Source of the DNA: Bacillota bacterium
GTDB lineage: Bacteria > Bacillota > Clostridia > Oscillospirales > Oscillospiraceae
Reading direction: 5' to 3'
Length of the DNA stretch: 14,399 nt
NCBI GenBank assembly: GCA_023406225.1
Contig: JAEXWS010000168.1
Location: 1-14,399, forward strand
Of the stretch, positions 6,639 through 14,230 are shown in pieces; within the stretch, counting starts at the first letter, position 1; every line of letters starts with the position of its first letter. The notes below the pieces were generated by a model. That model worked only from the letters and a program-made list of their open reading frames with translations. It was not told the DNA's origin and searched no databases. Both the position numbers and the translations under genes were made by a program.

Positions 6639-9600
6639 ATGTCCTTTGTCCATTTACATGTCCATACGGAATACAGCCTGCTGGACGGCGCATGCCGCAT
6701 CCGGGACCTGCCGCGGATCGTGAAGGAGATGGGCCAGACCGCCTGCGCCGTCACGGATCACGGAGTCATGTACGGCGTGATCGACTTTTACCGCGCCTGC
6801 AAGGCCGAGGGGATCAAGCCCATCATCGGCTGCGAGGTCTATGTGTCGCCCCAGGGCCGCTCCCGGTTCGACAAGGTCCATGAGTTCGACGCGGAAAGCC
6901 GCCACCTGGTGCTGCTGTGCGAGAACGAGGAGGGCTACCGCAACCTCTCCTACATGGTGTCCATGGCGTGGACGGAGGGCTTTTACATCAAGCCGCGCAT
7001 CGACCAGAAGCTGCTGAAGGAGCACTCCAAGGGGCTCATCGCCCTGTCCGCGTGCCTGGCCGGGGAGATCCCCCGCCGCCTGCGGAACGGGGAATATGAA
7101 AACGCCAAGCGATACGCCCTGGAGATGGCGGACCTCTTCGGCCCGGACCGCTTCTATCTGGAATTGCAGGACCACGGCATCCAGGACCAGGTGACGGTGA
7201 ACCGGGGCCTGCTGCGCATCCACCAGGAGACGGGGCTTCCCATGGTGTGCACCAACGACGCCCACTATCTCCGCAAGGAGGACGCGGAGGCCCACGACGT
7301 GCTGCTGTGCATCCAGACGGGAAAGCTTCTGGAGGACGAAAACCGTATGCGCTACGAGCCGCGGAACTTCTACCTTCGCAGCGAGGAGGAGATGACGGAC
7401 CTCTTCGGCGCATACGAGGGCGCGGTGGAGAACACCGCCAAGGTGGCGGAGATGTGCAACCTGGAATTTACCTTCGGCAAGTACCATCTGCCGGAATTCC
7501 AGCTTCCGCCGGGGTACGACAGCTTTTCCTATCTGAAAAAGCTCTGCGACGAGGGCTACCGGGAGCGCTACGGCGACGACGACCGGTACCGGAGCCAGCT
7601 CACCTACGAGCAGGATATGATCGAGAAGATGGGCTTCACGGATTACTTCCTCATCGTCTCGGACTTTGTGCGCTACGCCAAGAGCGTGGACATCCCCGTG
7701 GGCCCCGGGCGGGGCAGCGCGGCGGGGTCCATGGTGAGCTACTGCCTCTCCATTACGGACGTGGACCCCATGCAGTACAGCTTGTATTTTGAGCGGTTTT
7801 TGAACCCGGAGCGGGTCAGCATGCCCGATATCGACATGGACTTCGGGGACACCCGCCGGGGCGAGGTGGTGGACTACGTCCGCCGGAAGTACGGCGACGA
7901 CCACGTGGCCCAGATCGTGACCTTCGGCACCATGGCGGCCCGGGGCGTCATCCGGGACGTGGGCCGGGTCATGAACGTCCCCTATGCCGAGGTGGACCAG
8001 ATCGCCAAGCAGGTGCCCGCCGGACCCGGCGCGCTCCACATCACGCTGGACGACGCCCTGCGCCTTTCCAAGCCCCTGCGGGAGCTGTACGAGGCGGACG
8101 AACAGGTGAAAAAACTCATCGACACCGCCAAGGCCCTGGAGGGGATGCCCCGCCACGCCTCCACCCACGCGGCGGGCGTGGTCATCACGAAGCGCCCGGT
8201 CTATGAGTACGTGCCCCTGGCGAAAAACGACGAGTCCGTGGTCTGCCAGTACGTCATGACCACGCTGGAAGAGCTGGGGCTTTTGAAGATGGACTTTCTG
8301 GGCCTGCGGAACCTGACGGTGCTGGACGACGCGGTGAAGATGGTCCAGAAGGACCGGCCGGACTTCCGCCTTTCAGACATTCCAGAGGACGACAAGGAGA
8401 CGTTCGAGATGCTCTCCCGGGGCCAGACCGCGGGCGTTTTTCAGGTGGAGTCCACGGGCATGACCGGCGTGTGCGTGGGGCTGAAGCCCCAGAACATCGA
8501 GGACATCACCGCCATCATCGCCCTCTACCGCCCCGGGCCCATGGATTCCATCCCCCGGTTCATCGCCTGCAAGCAGGACGCCAGGCTGGTGCGGTACAAG
8601 CACCCGTCCCTTAAGCCCATCCTCTCCGTCACCTACGGCTGCATCGTCTATCAAGAGCAGGTCATCCAGATCTTCCAGCAGCTTGCGGGCTACTCCCTGG
8701 GCCAGGCGGACATGGTGCGCCGGGCCATCTCCAAAAAGAAGGCCGCGCAGATCGAGAAGGAGCGGGATACCTTCATCCACGGCGATCCGGAGCGAAGCAT
8801 CTCCGGATGCGTGGCCAACGGCATCCCGGAGGCCACGGCGGAGGCCGTCTACCAGGAGATCTACGACTTCGCCAACTATGCCTTCAATAAGGCCCACGCG
8901 GTGGCCTACGCGGTCATCGCCTACCAGACGGCGTACTTCAAATGCCACTTTACCAAGGAGTATATGGCGGCGCTGCTGACCAGCGTGCTGGACAACTCCG
9001 ACAAGGTGGCGTGGTATATCGGCGCGTGCAGGGACAGCGGCATCGCCCTTCTGCCGCCGGACATCAACCGCTCTCAGGACTGCTTCACCGTGGAGGAGGG
9101 CGGCATCCGCTTCGGCCTGGTGGCCATCAAGAACATTGGCCGGGGCTTCATCCAGGCTGTCCTGCGGGAGCGGGAAAACGCCCCCTTCCGCTCTCTCCAC
9201 GACTTCTGTGAGCGGATGAACGGAAGCGAGATGAACAAGCGGGCGGTGGAGAACCTGATCCGCTCCGGCGCCTTTGACTCCACCGGGGCCAAGCGGTCCC
9301 AGCTCATCCAGGTCTATGAGCGGGTGATGGACTCCGTGGCGGCCCAGCAGCGGCAGAATCTGGAGGGACAGATCGACTTCTTCTCCATGGCGGCGGGGAA
9401 TGGCGGAGGGACAGCTTCTGTAAAGGAAATTGCCATGCCGGATATCCAGGAGTATACGCCCCAGGAATTGATGAACATGGAAAAGGCCACCACGGGCCTG
9501 TACCTGTCCGGGCACCCCATGGACCAGTACCGGGAGCAGGTGCGCAGGCTCCGCTGCCCCACCATCGCGGCCATCCTGGAGGACTTTGCCCAGGAGAGCG

Positions 9601-10133
9601 GCCCCACCCGGTTCGCCGACGACCAGCGCATTACCGTGGCGGGGGTGGTGACCGCCAGCAAAACCAAGACCACGAAGAACAACAGTCTCATGGCCTATGT
9701 CACGGTGGAGGACGACACCGCCGCCATCGAGCTTTTGTGCTTTTCCCGGGTGTTGGACACCTGCGGCGCGTACCTGCGGGAAAATCAGGCGGTCGTCATC
9801 AAGGGCAAGCTGTCCGTTCGGGACGAGAAGGCGCCCCAGATCATGTGCGACTCCGCCTATCCGCTGGCCACGGCGGGGGAGGGGGCGCCTCCGGCGGAGC
9901 CAAAGGGAGACGGGCGGATGCAGGGCGGCACGCTCTTTTTGAAGTTCCCGAGCCTGGACCACCCCTCCGTGCGGCACATGAAGCTGGTATTTCAAATGTT
10001 CCCCGGCACATCGGCCGTCAAGATGGTCATGGCGGACACCCGGAAGGTGTTCGGCACCCAGGTCCTTCTTCACAAGGCGCTGGTGGAGGAGGCGAGGGAA
10101 ACGCTGGGCGGGGAGAACGTGGTGGTGAAATAG
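6639..10133 (+). CDS. dnaE: DNA polymerase III alpha subunit (DnaE type)
   Basis: A full-length 1164-aa bacterial family C replicative polymerase. The N-terminal PHP domain begins with FVHLHVHTEYSLLDG (3-17), with metal-ligand histidines at 7 and 9. The palm carries PVGPGRGSAAGS at about 353-364 and MPDIDMDF (395-402), where D397 and D399 match the first two catalytic aspartates; the third is D552 in KMDFLGL. These are followed by the fingers and beta-binding region, then an OB fold from about residue 998 (ITVAGVVTASKTKT). The order PHP-palm-OB and the lack of an inserted exonuclease domain mark DnaE rather than PolC. In Firmicutes PolC usually does most replication with DnaE assisting at primer extension; which dominates here cannot be told from this window. 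AGGAGA at 6628-6633 precedes the ATG by five bases. The 108-base gap upstream shows no strong promoter. Confidence 0.98.
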   Translation: MSFVHLHVHTEYSLLDGACRIRDLPRIVKEMGQTACAVTDHGVMYGVIDFYRACKAEGIKPIIGCEVYVSPQGRSRFDKVHEFDAESRHLVLLCENEEGYRNLSYMVSMAWTEGFYIKPRIDQKLLKEHSKGLIALSACLAGEIPRRLRNGEYENAKRYALEMADLFGPDRFYLELQDHGIQDQVTVNRGLLRIHQETGLPMVCTNDAHYLRKEDAEAHDVLLCIQTGKLLEDENRMRYEPRNFYLRSEEEMTDLFGAYEGAVENTAKVAEMCNLEFTFGKYHLPEFQLPPGYDSFSYLKKLCDEGYRERYGDDDRYRSQLTYEQDMIEKMGFTDYFLIVSDFVRYAKSVDIPVGPGRGSAAGSMVSYCLSITDVDPMQYSLYFERFLNPERVSMPDIDMDFGDTRRGEVVDYVRRKYGDDHVAQIVTFGTMAARGVIRDVGRVMNVPYAEVDQIAKQVPAGPGALHITLDDALRLSKPLRELYEADEQVKKLIDTAKALEGMPRHASTHAAGVVITKRPVYEYVPLAKNDESVVCQYVMTTLEELGLLKMDFLGLRNLTVLDDAVKMVQKDRPDFRLSDIPEDDKETFEMLSRGQTAGVFQVESTGMTGVCVGLKPQNIEDITAIIALYRPGPMDSIPRFIACKQDARLVRYKHPSLKPILSVTYGCIVYQEQVIQIFQQLAGYSLGQADMVRRAISKKKAAQIEKERDTFIHGDPERSISGCVANGIPEATAEAVYQEIYDFANYAFNKAHAVAYAVIAYQTAYFKCHFTKEYMAALLTSVLDNSDKVAWYIGACRDSGIALLPPDINRSQDCFTVEEGGIRFGLVAIKNIGRGFIQAVLRERENAPFRSLHDFCERMNGSEMNKRAVENLIRSGAFDSTGAKRSQLIQVYERVMDSVAAQQRQNLEGQIDFFSMAAGNGGGTASVKEIAMPDIQEYTPQELMNMEKATTGLYLSGHPMDQYREQVRRLRCPTIAAILEDFAQESGPTRFADDQRITVAGVVTASKTKTTKNNSLMAYVTVEDDTAAIELLCFSRVLDTCGAYLRENQAVVIKGKLSVRDEKAPQIMCDSAYPLATAGEGAPPAEPKGDGRMQGGTLFLKFPSLDHPSVRHMKLVFQMFPGTSAVKMVMADTRKVFGTQVLLHKALVEEARETLGGENVVVK

Positions 10134-10142
10134 GAGGATGCC

Positions 10143-10976
10143 ATGGGAGCCTGGAGCGTTTCCATCACCGGCAACGACACAGCGGCGGACTTGCATGGTG
10201 AGTACCAGGCGGCCTTTTCCCATCTGCCGCCGGAGGAGGCCGCCGCCCGTCTGGACGCCTTCGTGGAGAGGGAATACGGCGGTCCCGACGGCGCGTGCTG
10301 GCCGGATTATGTCTATTCCCTGGCCATGTTCATGTGGAAGCATGGACGGCTGACGGAGACGGTCCGCCGCCGCGCGCTTGCTCTGATGGACGCCGGCGCG
10401 GGGCTGGAGCTGTACGGGGAAAAGGAGCGGCGCGCGCGGGAAAAGGCCCTGGGGGCCTTCCGCCGGATGCTGGAATCCCCCCAGCCCGCGGCGCGGCCCA
10501 TCCGGCTGAAGCTGAATCAGACGCCGGTGTTTCAGGTGGGGGACGTGCTGACCCTGCGGCTGTACACCAGGGAGGGGCTTTTTTACCCGGACAGCGCCCT
10601 GACGGAAGCGGCGTTCCGGGAGCTGGACGGACATTGGATGCTGCTGCGGAAGGTGCGGGACGACGTTGCCTGGCAGTCCGCGACCGTGCCGGAGGTCCGG
10701 GATATCTGGCCGAATTTCGAGGTCTATAACGTCTGCGCGCCGGAGGTCCCCGCCATGGAGGACTTCCACCGGGGCCGTGCGCTGGGCGTGGTGTCCGGCG
10801 GTGGAAGGGCCGGGATCTACCGCCGCCGCCAGGTGCGGGTCCTCGGCAGCAGCCTGGAGAAAATGCCGGCTTTGCAGGAGGAGCGGCACATCGGAGACAT
10901 GCTGTTTTTAAACGCCGGAGCGGAAAACGATTTGGCGGAGGTCCGCTGGCTGTACCGGCATGGACTGGACCTGTAA
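10143..10976 (+). CDS. Uncharacterised 'MGAW' protein (DUF4259-like N-terminus)
   Basis: A 277-aa soluble protein of unknown function. The N-terminus MGAWSVSITGNDTAADL resembles the 'MGAWG...ND.A.D' opening of DUF4259-type proteins, and the first 120 residues are helical: an acidic stretch, WPDYVYSLAMFMWKHGRL (58-75), then an Arg/Glu-rich helix. From about residue 120 the protein is more beta-rich (IRLKLNQTPVFQVGDVLTLR, in part), which may be a second domain. No catalytic motif, signal peptide or membrane helix is seen. It starts nine bases after the dnaE stop, and AGGAGG (10132-10137) overlaps that stop, so it is cotranscribed and perhaps coupled with dnaE. The next ATG upstream (10138) is too close to the ribosome binding site. 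The gene ends directly before a strong terminator. A role in replication is not implied by sequence, only by position. Confidence 0.78.
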   Translation: MGAWSVSITGNDTAADLHGEYQAAFSHLPPEEAAARLDAFVEREYGGPDGACWPDYVYSLAMFMWKHGRLTETVRRRALALMDAGAGLELYGEKERRAREKALGAFRRMLESPQPAARPIRLKLNQTPVFQVGDVLTLRLYTREGLFYPDSALTEAAFRELDGHWMLLRKVRDDVAWQSATVPEVRDIWPNFEVYNVCAPEVPAMEDFHRGRALGVVSGGGRAGIYRRRQVRVLGSSLEKMPALQEERHIGDMLFLNAGAENDLAEVRWLYRHGLDL

Positions 10977-11020
10977 AAAAGCCTCCCCGCGCCGGAATCG
11001 TCGGCGCGGGGAGGCTTTTT
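10975..11020. terminator. Bidirectional intrinsic terminator
   Basis: A perfect 14-bp GC-rich stem (10981-10994 with 11002-11015, GCCTCCCCGCGCCG and its complement) encloses a 7-base loop GAATCGT. It has six A residues on the left and five T on the right, so it has the form of a rho-independent terminator on both strands. It lies between the stop of the MGAW gene and the stop of the minus-strand DUF4364 gene, ending both convergent transcripts. Confidence 0.95.
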
Positions 11021-11021
11021 C

Positions 11022-11570
11022 TCACTTTTCACTTTTTCCGTCCTGCCCGTCGCTGAGCAGGATGTTCATGATCTCGCCGTAAAGCCGCTCCGGGGCTTTC
11101 CGGAACCGCTCCGCCAGCAGCGCGGCCATGTCCTCTCTGGGGATGGCCAGCTTCAATTCCATCACGCTGCCCATGTCGTCGTCCAGAGCCAGCGACGCGG
11201 TAAAGGTCCCGTTGGGGCGCTTTTCATAGGACGCCCGGACCTGGCTCTTCCGCCGGAGCTTTCGGTTGCAGGTGGACAGGTTTTTGTCGCACCGCAGCCG
11301 GACGGAATAGGCCAGGCTGGATTCACAAATCTCGCTGTTGCGCAGGCCCTTTTCCGTGATGGCGTACAATCCGTCCTCGGACAAGGTCAGATGCTCGGTC
11401 CGCACCAGGTCCGCCAGACATTCGGAGAAGTCAAAGTAGTCGATGGCGTCGTCGCACATCGTCAGGTCCAGTACCGTGTCGAAGGGAATGGGCTCGATGA
11501 CCCGCGCCGTGATGTAGAGGATCAAAAACTTGATCTCCAGCTTGTCGTGGATGAATCCGCGTCCCGCCAT
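11022..11570 (-). CDS. DUF4364 family protein (winged-helix-type regulator)
   Basis: A 182-aa protein of the DUF4364 type found in Clostridia. The N-terminal half (KLEIKFLILYITARVIEPIP, then a run of DDAIDYFDFSECLADLV, then LYAITEKGLRN) has the spacing of a winged-helix DNA-binding domain like those of PadR or MarR-related proteins. The C-terminal half is a beta-rich segment (TFTASLALDDDMGSVMELKL) and a final helix. Role unknown; regulation is inferred from the fold. Start choice: the frame is open to a GTG at 11579, but that codon lies inside the AAGGAGG ribosome binding site (11585-11579), so the ATG at 11570 with eight bases of spacing is the real start. The gene is transcribed divergently from the YerB-like lipoprotein and ends at the bidirectional terminator. 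Confidence 0.87.
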   Translation of the reverse strand: MAGRGFIHDKLEIKFLILYITARVIEPIPFDTVLDLTMCDDAIDYFDFSECLADLVRTEHLTLSEDGLYAITEKGLRNSEICESSLAYSVRLRCDKNLSTCNRKLRRKSQVRASYEKRPNGTFTASLALDDDMGSVMELKLAIPREDMAALLAERFRKAPERLYGEIMNILLSDGQDGKSEK

Positions 11571-11578
11571 GTGCAACA

Positions 11579-11585
11579 CCTCCTT
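11579..11585 (-). promoter_or_regulatory. Ribosome binding site deciding the DUF4364 start
   Basis: AAGGAGG on the minus strand, eight bases before the ATG at 11570. It overlaps the in-frame GTG at 11579, which rules out that longer start. Confidence 0.85.
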
Positions 11586-11601
11586 GCAAATCTTATTTGT
11601 T

Positions 11602-11631
11602 ATTATACCGCATTTTCAGGCGGTTTGTATA
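11602..11631 (-). promoter_or_regulatory. Candidate sigma-A promoter for the DUF4364 gene
   Basis: Minus-strand TATAAT (11607-11602) is a perfect -10 hexamer; TATACA (11631-11626) is a 4-of-6 -35 with an 18-base spacer. The AT-rich context differs from the GC-rich surroundings. The start codon lies about 32 bases beyond the -10. Confidence 0.6.
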
Positions 11632-11661
11632 CCCCGAAATCGAAAAGGGGCGGAATTTGCC

Positions 11662-11690
11662 TTGACGCTTGCAAAAAGGGTTGGTATCAT
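11662..11690 (+). promoter_or_regulatory. Candidate sigma-A promoter for the DUF3048 lipoprotein gene
   Basis: TTGACG (11662-11667, 5 of 6) and TATCAT (11685-11690, 5 of 6) are separated by an ideal 17-base spacer, about 32 bases before the ATG at 11723. Together with the minus-strand promoter it makes this a compact divergent control region. Confidence 0.72.
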
Positions 11691-11722
11691 GTTATCCATC
11701 ACAGCAGAGAGGCGGCGACTGA

Positions 11723-12805
11723 ATGAAAACACGGATACTGGCCCTGTTCCTGGCGGTATGGATGCTGTCGGCCCTGGCGGGGTGCGGCAAGGAGGCGGAG
11801 GTCCCCGCGGACGCGCCCGCGCCCATCGAGGAGCCGGAGCCGGAACCGGAGCCTGAGCCGGAACCCTACGTGCCCTCCGGCACGAATCCGCTGACGGGGC
11901 TTCCCATGGAGGAGGTCTATGAGAACGACCGTCCGGTGGCCGTCATGTTCAACAACCTGAAGGCCGCCCAGCCTCAGCTCGGCGTCTCTTTGGCGGATAT
12001 CATCTACGAGGTCCCGGCGGAGGGCGGCATCACCCGGATGCTGGGCATTTTCCAAACCCTGGAGGGGGTGGAGACGCTGGGCAGCATCCGCTCCACTAGG
12101 CCGTACTATCTGGAGCTTGCCCTGGGCCACGACGCATTGCTGGTCCATGCCGGCGGCAGTCCCGCGGCCTATTCCGACATCGCCGCCTGGGGCGTGGACA
12201 ATATGGACGGCGTCAACGGCGGCAGCGACGCCAAGATTTTCTGGCGGGACCCGGACCGGCGGAAGAAGGCCGGATACGAGCACAGCCTGCTGACCTCCGG
12301 GCAGAATGTCCTGGACTATCTCTCCAAAGACCATTTCCGCCTGGAGCACAAGGACGCCTGGAAGTATCCGCAGACCTTTGTCCCGGACGGCGCTGCCGCA
12401 GGCGGAGACCCCGCGGAGCACGTCAAGCTGGTGTTTTCCAATTATAAAACGGGACTGTTCGACTATGACGCCGCCGAAGGCGTCTACCAGATCAGCCAGT
12501 ACGGCGGGGAGTATATCGACGGCAATACCGGCGCGCAGGTGGGCGTTGCCAACCTACTGGTGCTGGAGACGTCCATCCATGTGATCTCCGGCGATAAGGA
12601 GGGGCGGCTGGAGGTGAAGCTGACCGGAAGCGGCGTCGGGACCTATTTCTGCGGCGGCAGGGCCGTGCCCATCCGCTGGAGCAAGGCGGACCGGAACAGC
12701 CCCTTCCAGTACACGGAGGAAAACGGCGCGCCCCTGGCCCTGCGCCAGGGCAAGAGCTATGTGTGCATCATCAGCCCCAAGACCAGTACCCTGAGCTATA
12801 CATAA
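11723..12805 (+). CDS. DUF3048 domain lipoprotein (YerB-like)
   Basis: A 360-aa secreted lipoprotein. The signal peptide MKTRILALFLAVWMLSALAG ends in the lipobox LAGC, with C21 the lipidated residue, so it should be anchored on the outer face of the membrane. An acidic, proline-rich linker of repeated EP (36-48) follows. The DUF3048 domain starts at NPLTGLP (55-61) and includes RPVAVMFNN (70-78), QPQLGVSLADIIYEVPAEGG (83-102), then LGSIRSTRPYYLEL (119-132). The C-terminal DUF3048 part runs from about 225 to the end. The relative in B. subtilis is YerB; its biochemical function is not established. GAGAGG (11707-11712) lies ten bases before the ATG. The gene appears monocistronic: its own promoter candidate lies upstream and a terminator five bases after the stop. 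Confidence 0.93.
   Translation: MKTRILALFLAVWMLSALAGCGKEAEVPADAPAPIEEPEPEPEPEPEPYVPSGTNPLTGLPMEEVYENDRPVAVMFNNLKAAQPQLGVSLADIIYEVPAEGGITRMLGIFQTLEGVETLGSIRSTRPYYLELALGHDALLVHAGGSPAAYSDIAAWGVDNMDGVNGGSDAKIFWRDPDRRKKAGYEHSLLTSGQNVLDYLSKDHFRLEHKDAWKYPQTFVPDGAAAGGDPAEHVKLVFSNYKTGLFDYDAAEGVYQISQYGGEYIDGNTGAQVGVANLLVLETSIHVISGDKEGRLEVKLTGSGVGTYFCGGRAVPIRWSKADRNSPFQYTEENGAPLALRQGKSYVCIISPKTSTLSYT
11828..11866 (+). repeat. EP dipeptide repeat (GAGCCG/GAACCG-type hexamers)
   Basis: In-frame hexamer repeats of Glu-Pro codons encode a 13-residue acidic spacer between the lipid anchor and the folded domain of the lipoprotein. Synonymous changes between units suggest it is not a very recent expansion. 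Confidence 0.8.
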
Positions 12806-12809
12806 GGAG

Positions 12810-12840
12810 GAAGGCGCGCCGTCCGGCGCGCCTTCTTTTT
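12810..12840 (+). terminator. Intrinsic terminator of the lipoprotein gene
   Basis: An 11-bp stem (12810-12820 GAAGGCGCGCC with 12825-12835) around a GTCC tetraloop, followed by TTTTT at 12836-12840. It starts five bases after the stop codon. Confidence 0.93.
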
Positions 12841-12868
12841 CACCTCCGCGCACATGGCGCATAGACTG
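12841..12868 (+). promoter_or_regulatory. Candidate sporulation (sigma-K-like) promoter
   Basis: CACC (12841-12844), 15 bases, then CATAGACTG (12860-12868) fits the loose mother-cell pattern mACm-N15-CATAnnnTa in all but the last base. No good TTGACA/TATAAT pair is seen between the terminator and the cysteine-rich gene. The consensus is short, so chance is a real possibility. Confidence 0.3.
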
Positions 12869-12871
12869 GAC

Positions 12872-12890
12872 TGAAAGAATCCATCTTTCA
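12872..12890 (+). promoter_or_regulatory. Leader hairpin upstream of the cysteine-rich gene
   Basis: TGAAAGA (12872-12878) and TCTTTCA (12884-12890) form a perfect 7-bp inverted repeat with a 5-base loop. There is no T-run, so it is not a terminator. It ends 14 bases before the AGGAGG (12905-12910) of the next gene and may be a 5' mRNA-stabilising element or an operator. Confidence 0.45.
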
Positions 12891-12917
12891 TTCAGCTACT
12901 TATTAGGAGGTATTGCA

Positions 12918-13757
12918 ATGCCCGAGAAAGTCATGCCCGGTCCTGTGACGGACCAAAGCGGCATCCGAGAGGCGGTTTGCATCCATACGCGCAAGATCTA
13001 TGATTCCTGCAGGGACAAAGACTGCATTGAGGACCTGCGGTTCTATCCGAAGCTGCAATATGTGGATGTCATCAACCGCGCGCTGTCCGTGAAGGGCGGC
13101 ACCGCAAAGCTGCTGTACGTTTATGTGGATGTGGAGCCCGTCAGCTTCAACCGCGGCTTCTACACCGTGGATATGCGCTTTTTCTACAACGTGACGCTCC
13201 AGGCGTATCTGAGCTGCCCGGCGCCCGTCACGGTGGAGGGCCTGTGTGTGTTCGACAAGCGGGCCATTCTGTTCGGGAGCGAGGGAAACGCCAAAATCTT
13301 CTCCTCCGCCATGTGCACCGGCGAGCCCGATCTTCAGCTCATGAAGCGCTCCAACCTGCCTGTGGCGGTGGTGGAGGCGGTGGACCCCATCGTTCTGGAC
13401 GCCCGTCTGGCGGACTGCTGCGGCAAGCGGGACTGCGACTGCGATCTGTGCGAGGTGCCGTCCTTCGTCAACAGCTGCTTTGACGGCGAGCTCTCCAGCG
13501 GCGACGACAGCCGCCGGATCTACGTGACCCTGGGCCAGTTCTCCATCGTGCGCCTGGAGCGGGATTCCCAGCTTCTGGTTCCGGTGTACGATTACTGCAT
13601 GCCCGACAAGGAGTGCTCCTGCGGCAGCGGCGGCGAGGACCCCTGCTGCATCTTCCGCAACATCGCTTTCCCCACGGGCGAGTTTTTCCCGCCCAACACC
13701 GTGCGGATGCCGGAGAACTACGAGGAAACCAAGAATTTCTGCAGCTGCTGCAACTAA
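12918..13757 (+). CDS. Cysteine-rich protein of unknown function (possible spore-coat-type protein)
   Basis: Not assigned to a named family. The 279-aa product has 20 cysteines (7%): C21, C31 and C36 in CIHTRKIYDSCRDKDC (21-36); C100, C110 and C133; a cluster CCGKRDCDCDLC (167-178); C187 and C227; CSCGSGGEDPCC (233-244); and a terminal FCSCCN (274-279). Between them are beta-strand-rich stretches such as KLLYVYVDVEPVSF (64-77) and FYTVDMRFFYNVTLQAYL (81-98). No signal peptide or membrane helix is present. Cys-rich, cytoplasm-made proteins with such clusters are typical of clostridial coat and exosporium layers, where disulfides cross-link the structure; metal binding is the alternative. A perfect AGGAGGT site seven bases upstream and a strong terminator downstream suggest a well-expressed single-gene unit. 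The spore link is inference. Confidence 0.8.
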   Translation: MPEKVMPGPVTDQSGIREAVCIHTRKIYDSCRDKDCIEDLRFYPKLQYVDVINRALSVKGGTAKLLYVYVDVEPVSFNRGFYTVDMRFFYNVTLQAYLSCPAPVTVEGLCVFDKRAILFGSEGNAKIFSSAMCTGEPDLQLMKRSNLPVAVVEAVDPIVLDARLADCCGKRDCDCDLCEVPSFVNSCFDGELSSGDDSRRIYVTLGQFSIVRLERDSQLLVPVYDYCMPDKECSCGSGGEDPCCIFRNIAFPTGEFFPPNTVRMPENYEETKNFCSCCN

Positions 13758-13763
13758 GAGAAT

Positions 13764-13805
13764 GGCCGGCGGGGACCGATGTCCCCGCCGGCCGCTTGCT
13801 TTTTT
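13764..13805 (+). terminator. Intrinsic terminator of the cysteine-rich gene
   Basis: A perfect 13-bp stem (13764-13776 with 13781-13793, GGCCGGCGGGGAC and its complement) around a CGAT loop; six T follow at 13800-13805, six bases past the stem. It lies between convergent genes and may also slow transcription from the other side. Confidence 0.88.
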
Positions 13806-14223
13806 ACATTTCCTTCTGATACCGGGCCATGAGGAACAGCTCCAAAGCGGATTTCAGCACGAACACGCTTACTGCCAGCAGCGTCACCCACAGCGGCGCC
13901 CCCAGGGCGATGGAAAACCAGGCGGCGGCCATGACTGCCCACTGCAAAATCTCGCCGGAGACAGCCTGCGCCCGGCGGCGAATGGTCACATTGCGTTCGT
14001 CGTTGGCTTCGATTTCGCTGCGTTTCATTTGGGCGGGGTCTTTTTCCTCCCAATGGATCATAAGCCGGTTCGCTGTGCCCATGGCAAAAAGCCCGGATCC
14101 CACGCCGATCAGCATTCCCCCGACGCTGTTGGGGATCGGGACGCTCCGCAGCAGCAGCGCTGCCGCCAGCAAACAAACGCCGACTGCAATCAGGGCGTTA
14201 TATAGCAATTTCCCACGTTTCAT
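13804..14223 (-). CDS. Four-helix membrane protein with a DERN motif (DUF2178-like)
   Basis: A 139-aa integral membrane protein. Likely helices are at residues 7-26, 33-52, 92-109 and 111-133, with a cytoplasmic charged loop between the second and third. That loop contains EANDERNVTIRRRAQAVSG (72-90); the 'DERN..IR.+A' motif is shared by small Firmicutes and archaeal membrane proteins of the DUF2178 sort. Function unknown. The frame is open to 14262, but AGGAGGA (14237-14231) lies seven bases before the ATG at 14223, and the resulting N-terminus MKRGKL gives a standard first helix, so the shorter start is chosen. The gene lies 87 bases downstream of the end of a Cro/CI-type regulator on the same strand, an arrangement common for this kind of protein. 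Similarity to DUF2178 is from memory of the motif only. Confidence 0.75.
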   Translation of the reverse strand: MKRGKLLYNALIAVGVCLLAAALLLRSVPIPNSVGGMLIGVGSGLFAMGTANRLMIHWEEKDPAQMKRSEIEANDERNVTIRRRAQAVSGEILQWAVMAAAWFSIALGAPLWVTLLAVSVFVLKSALELFLMARYQKEM

Positions 14224-14230
14224 CGTAAGT

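Noticed and set aside
6654..8168. Minus-strand open frame of 504 codons opposite the dnaE N-terminal half
   Set aside because: Same shadow effect. The plus strand encodes well-conserved PHP and palm motifs in this interval, and the antisense product shows no family features.
8373..10889. Minus-strand open frame of 838 codons opposite dnaE and the MGAW gene
   Set aside because: Composition shadow: high third-position GC in the real genes removes stops on the opposite strand. It spans two genes plus their junction, is rich in His, Arg and Pro, and has no recognisable domain.
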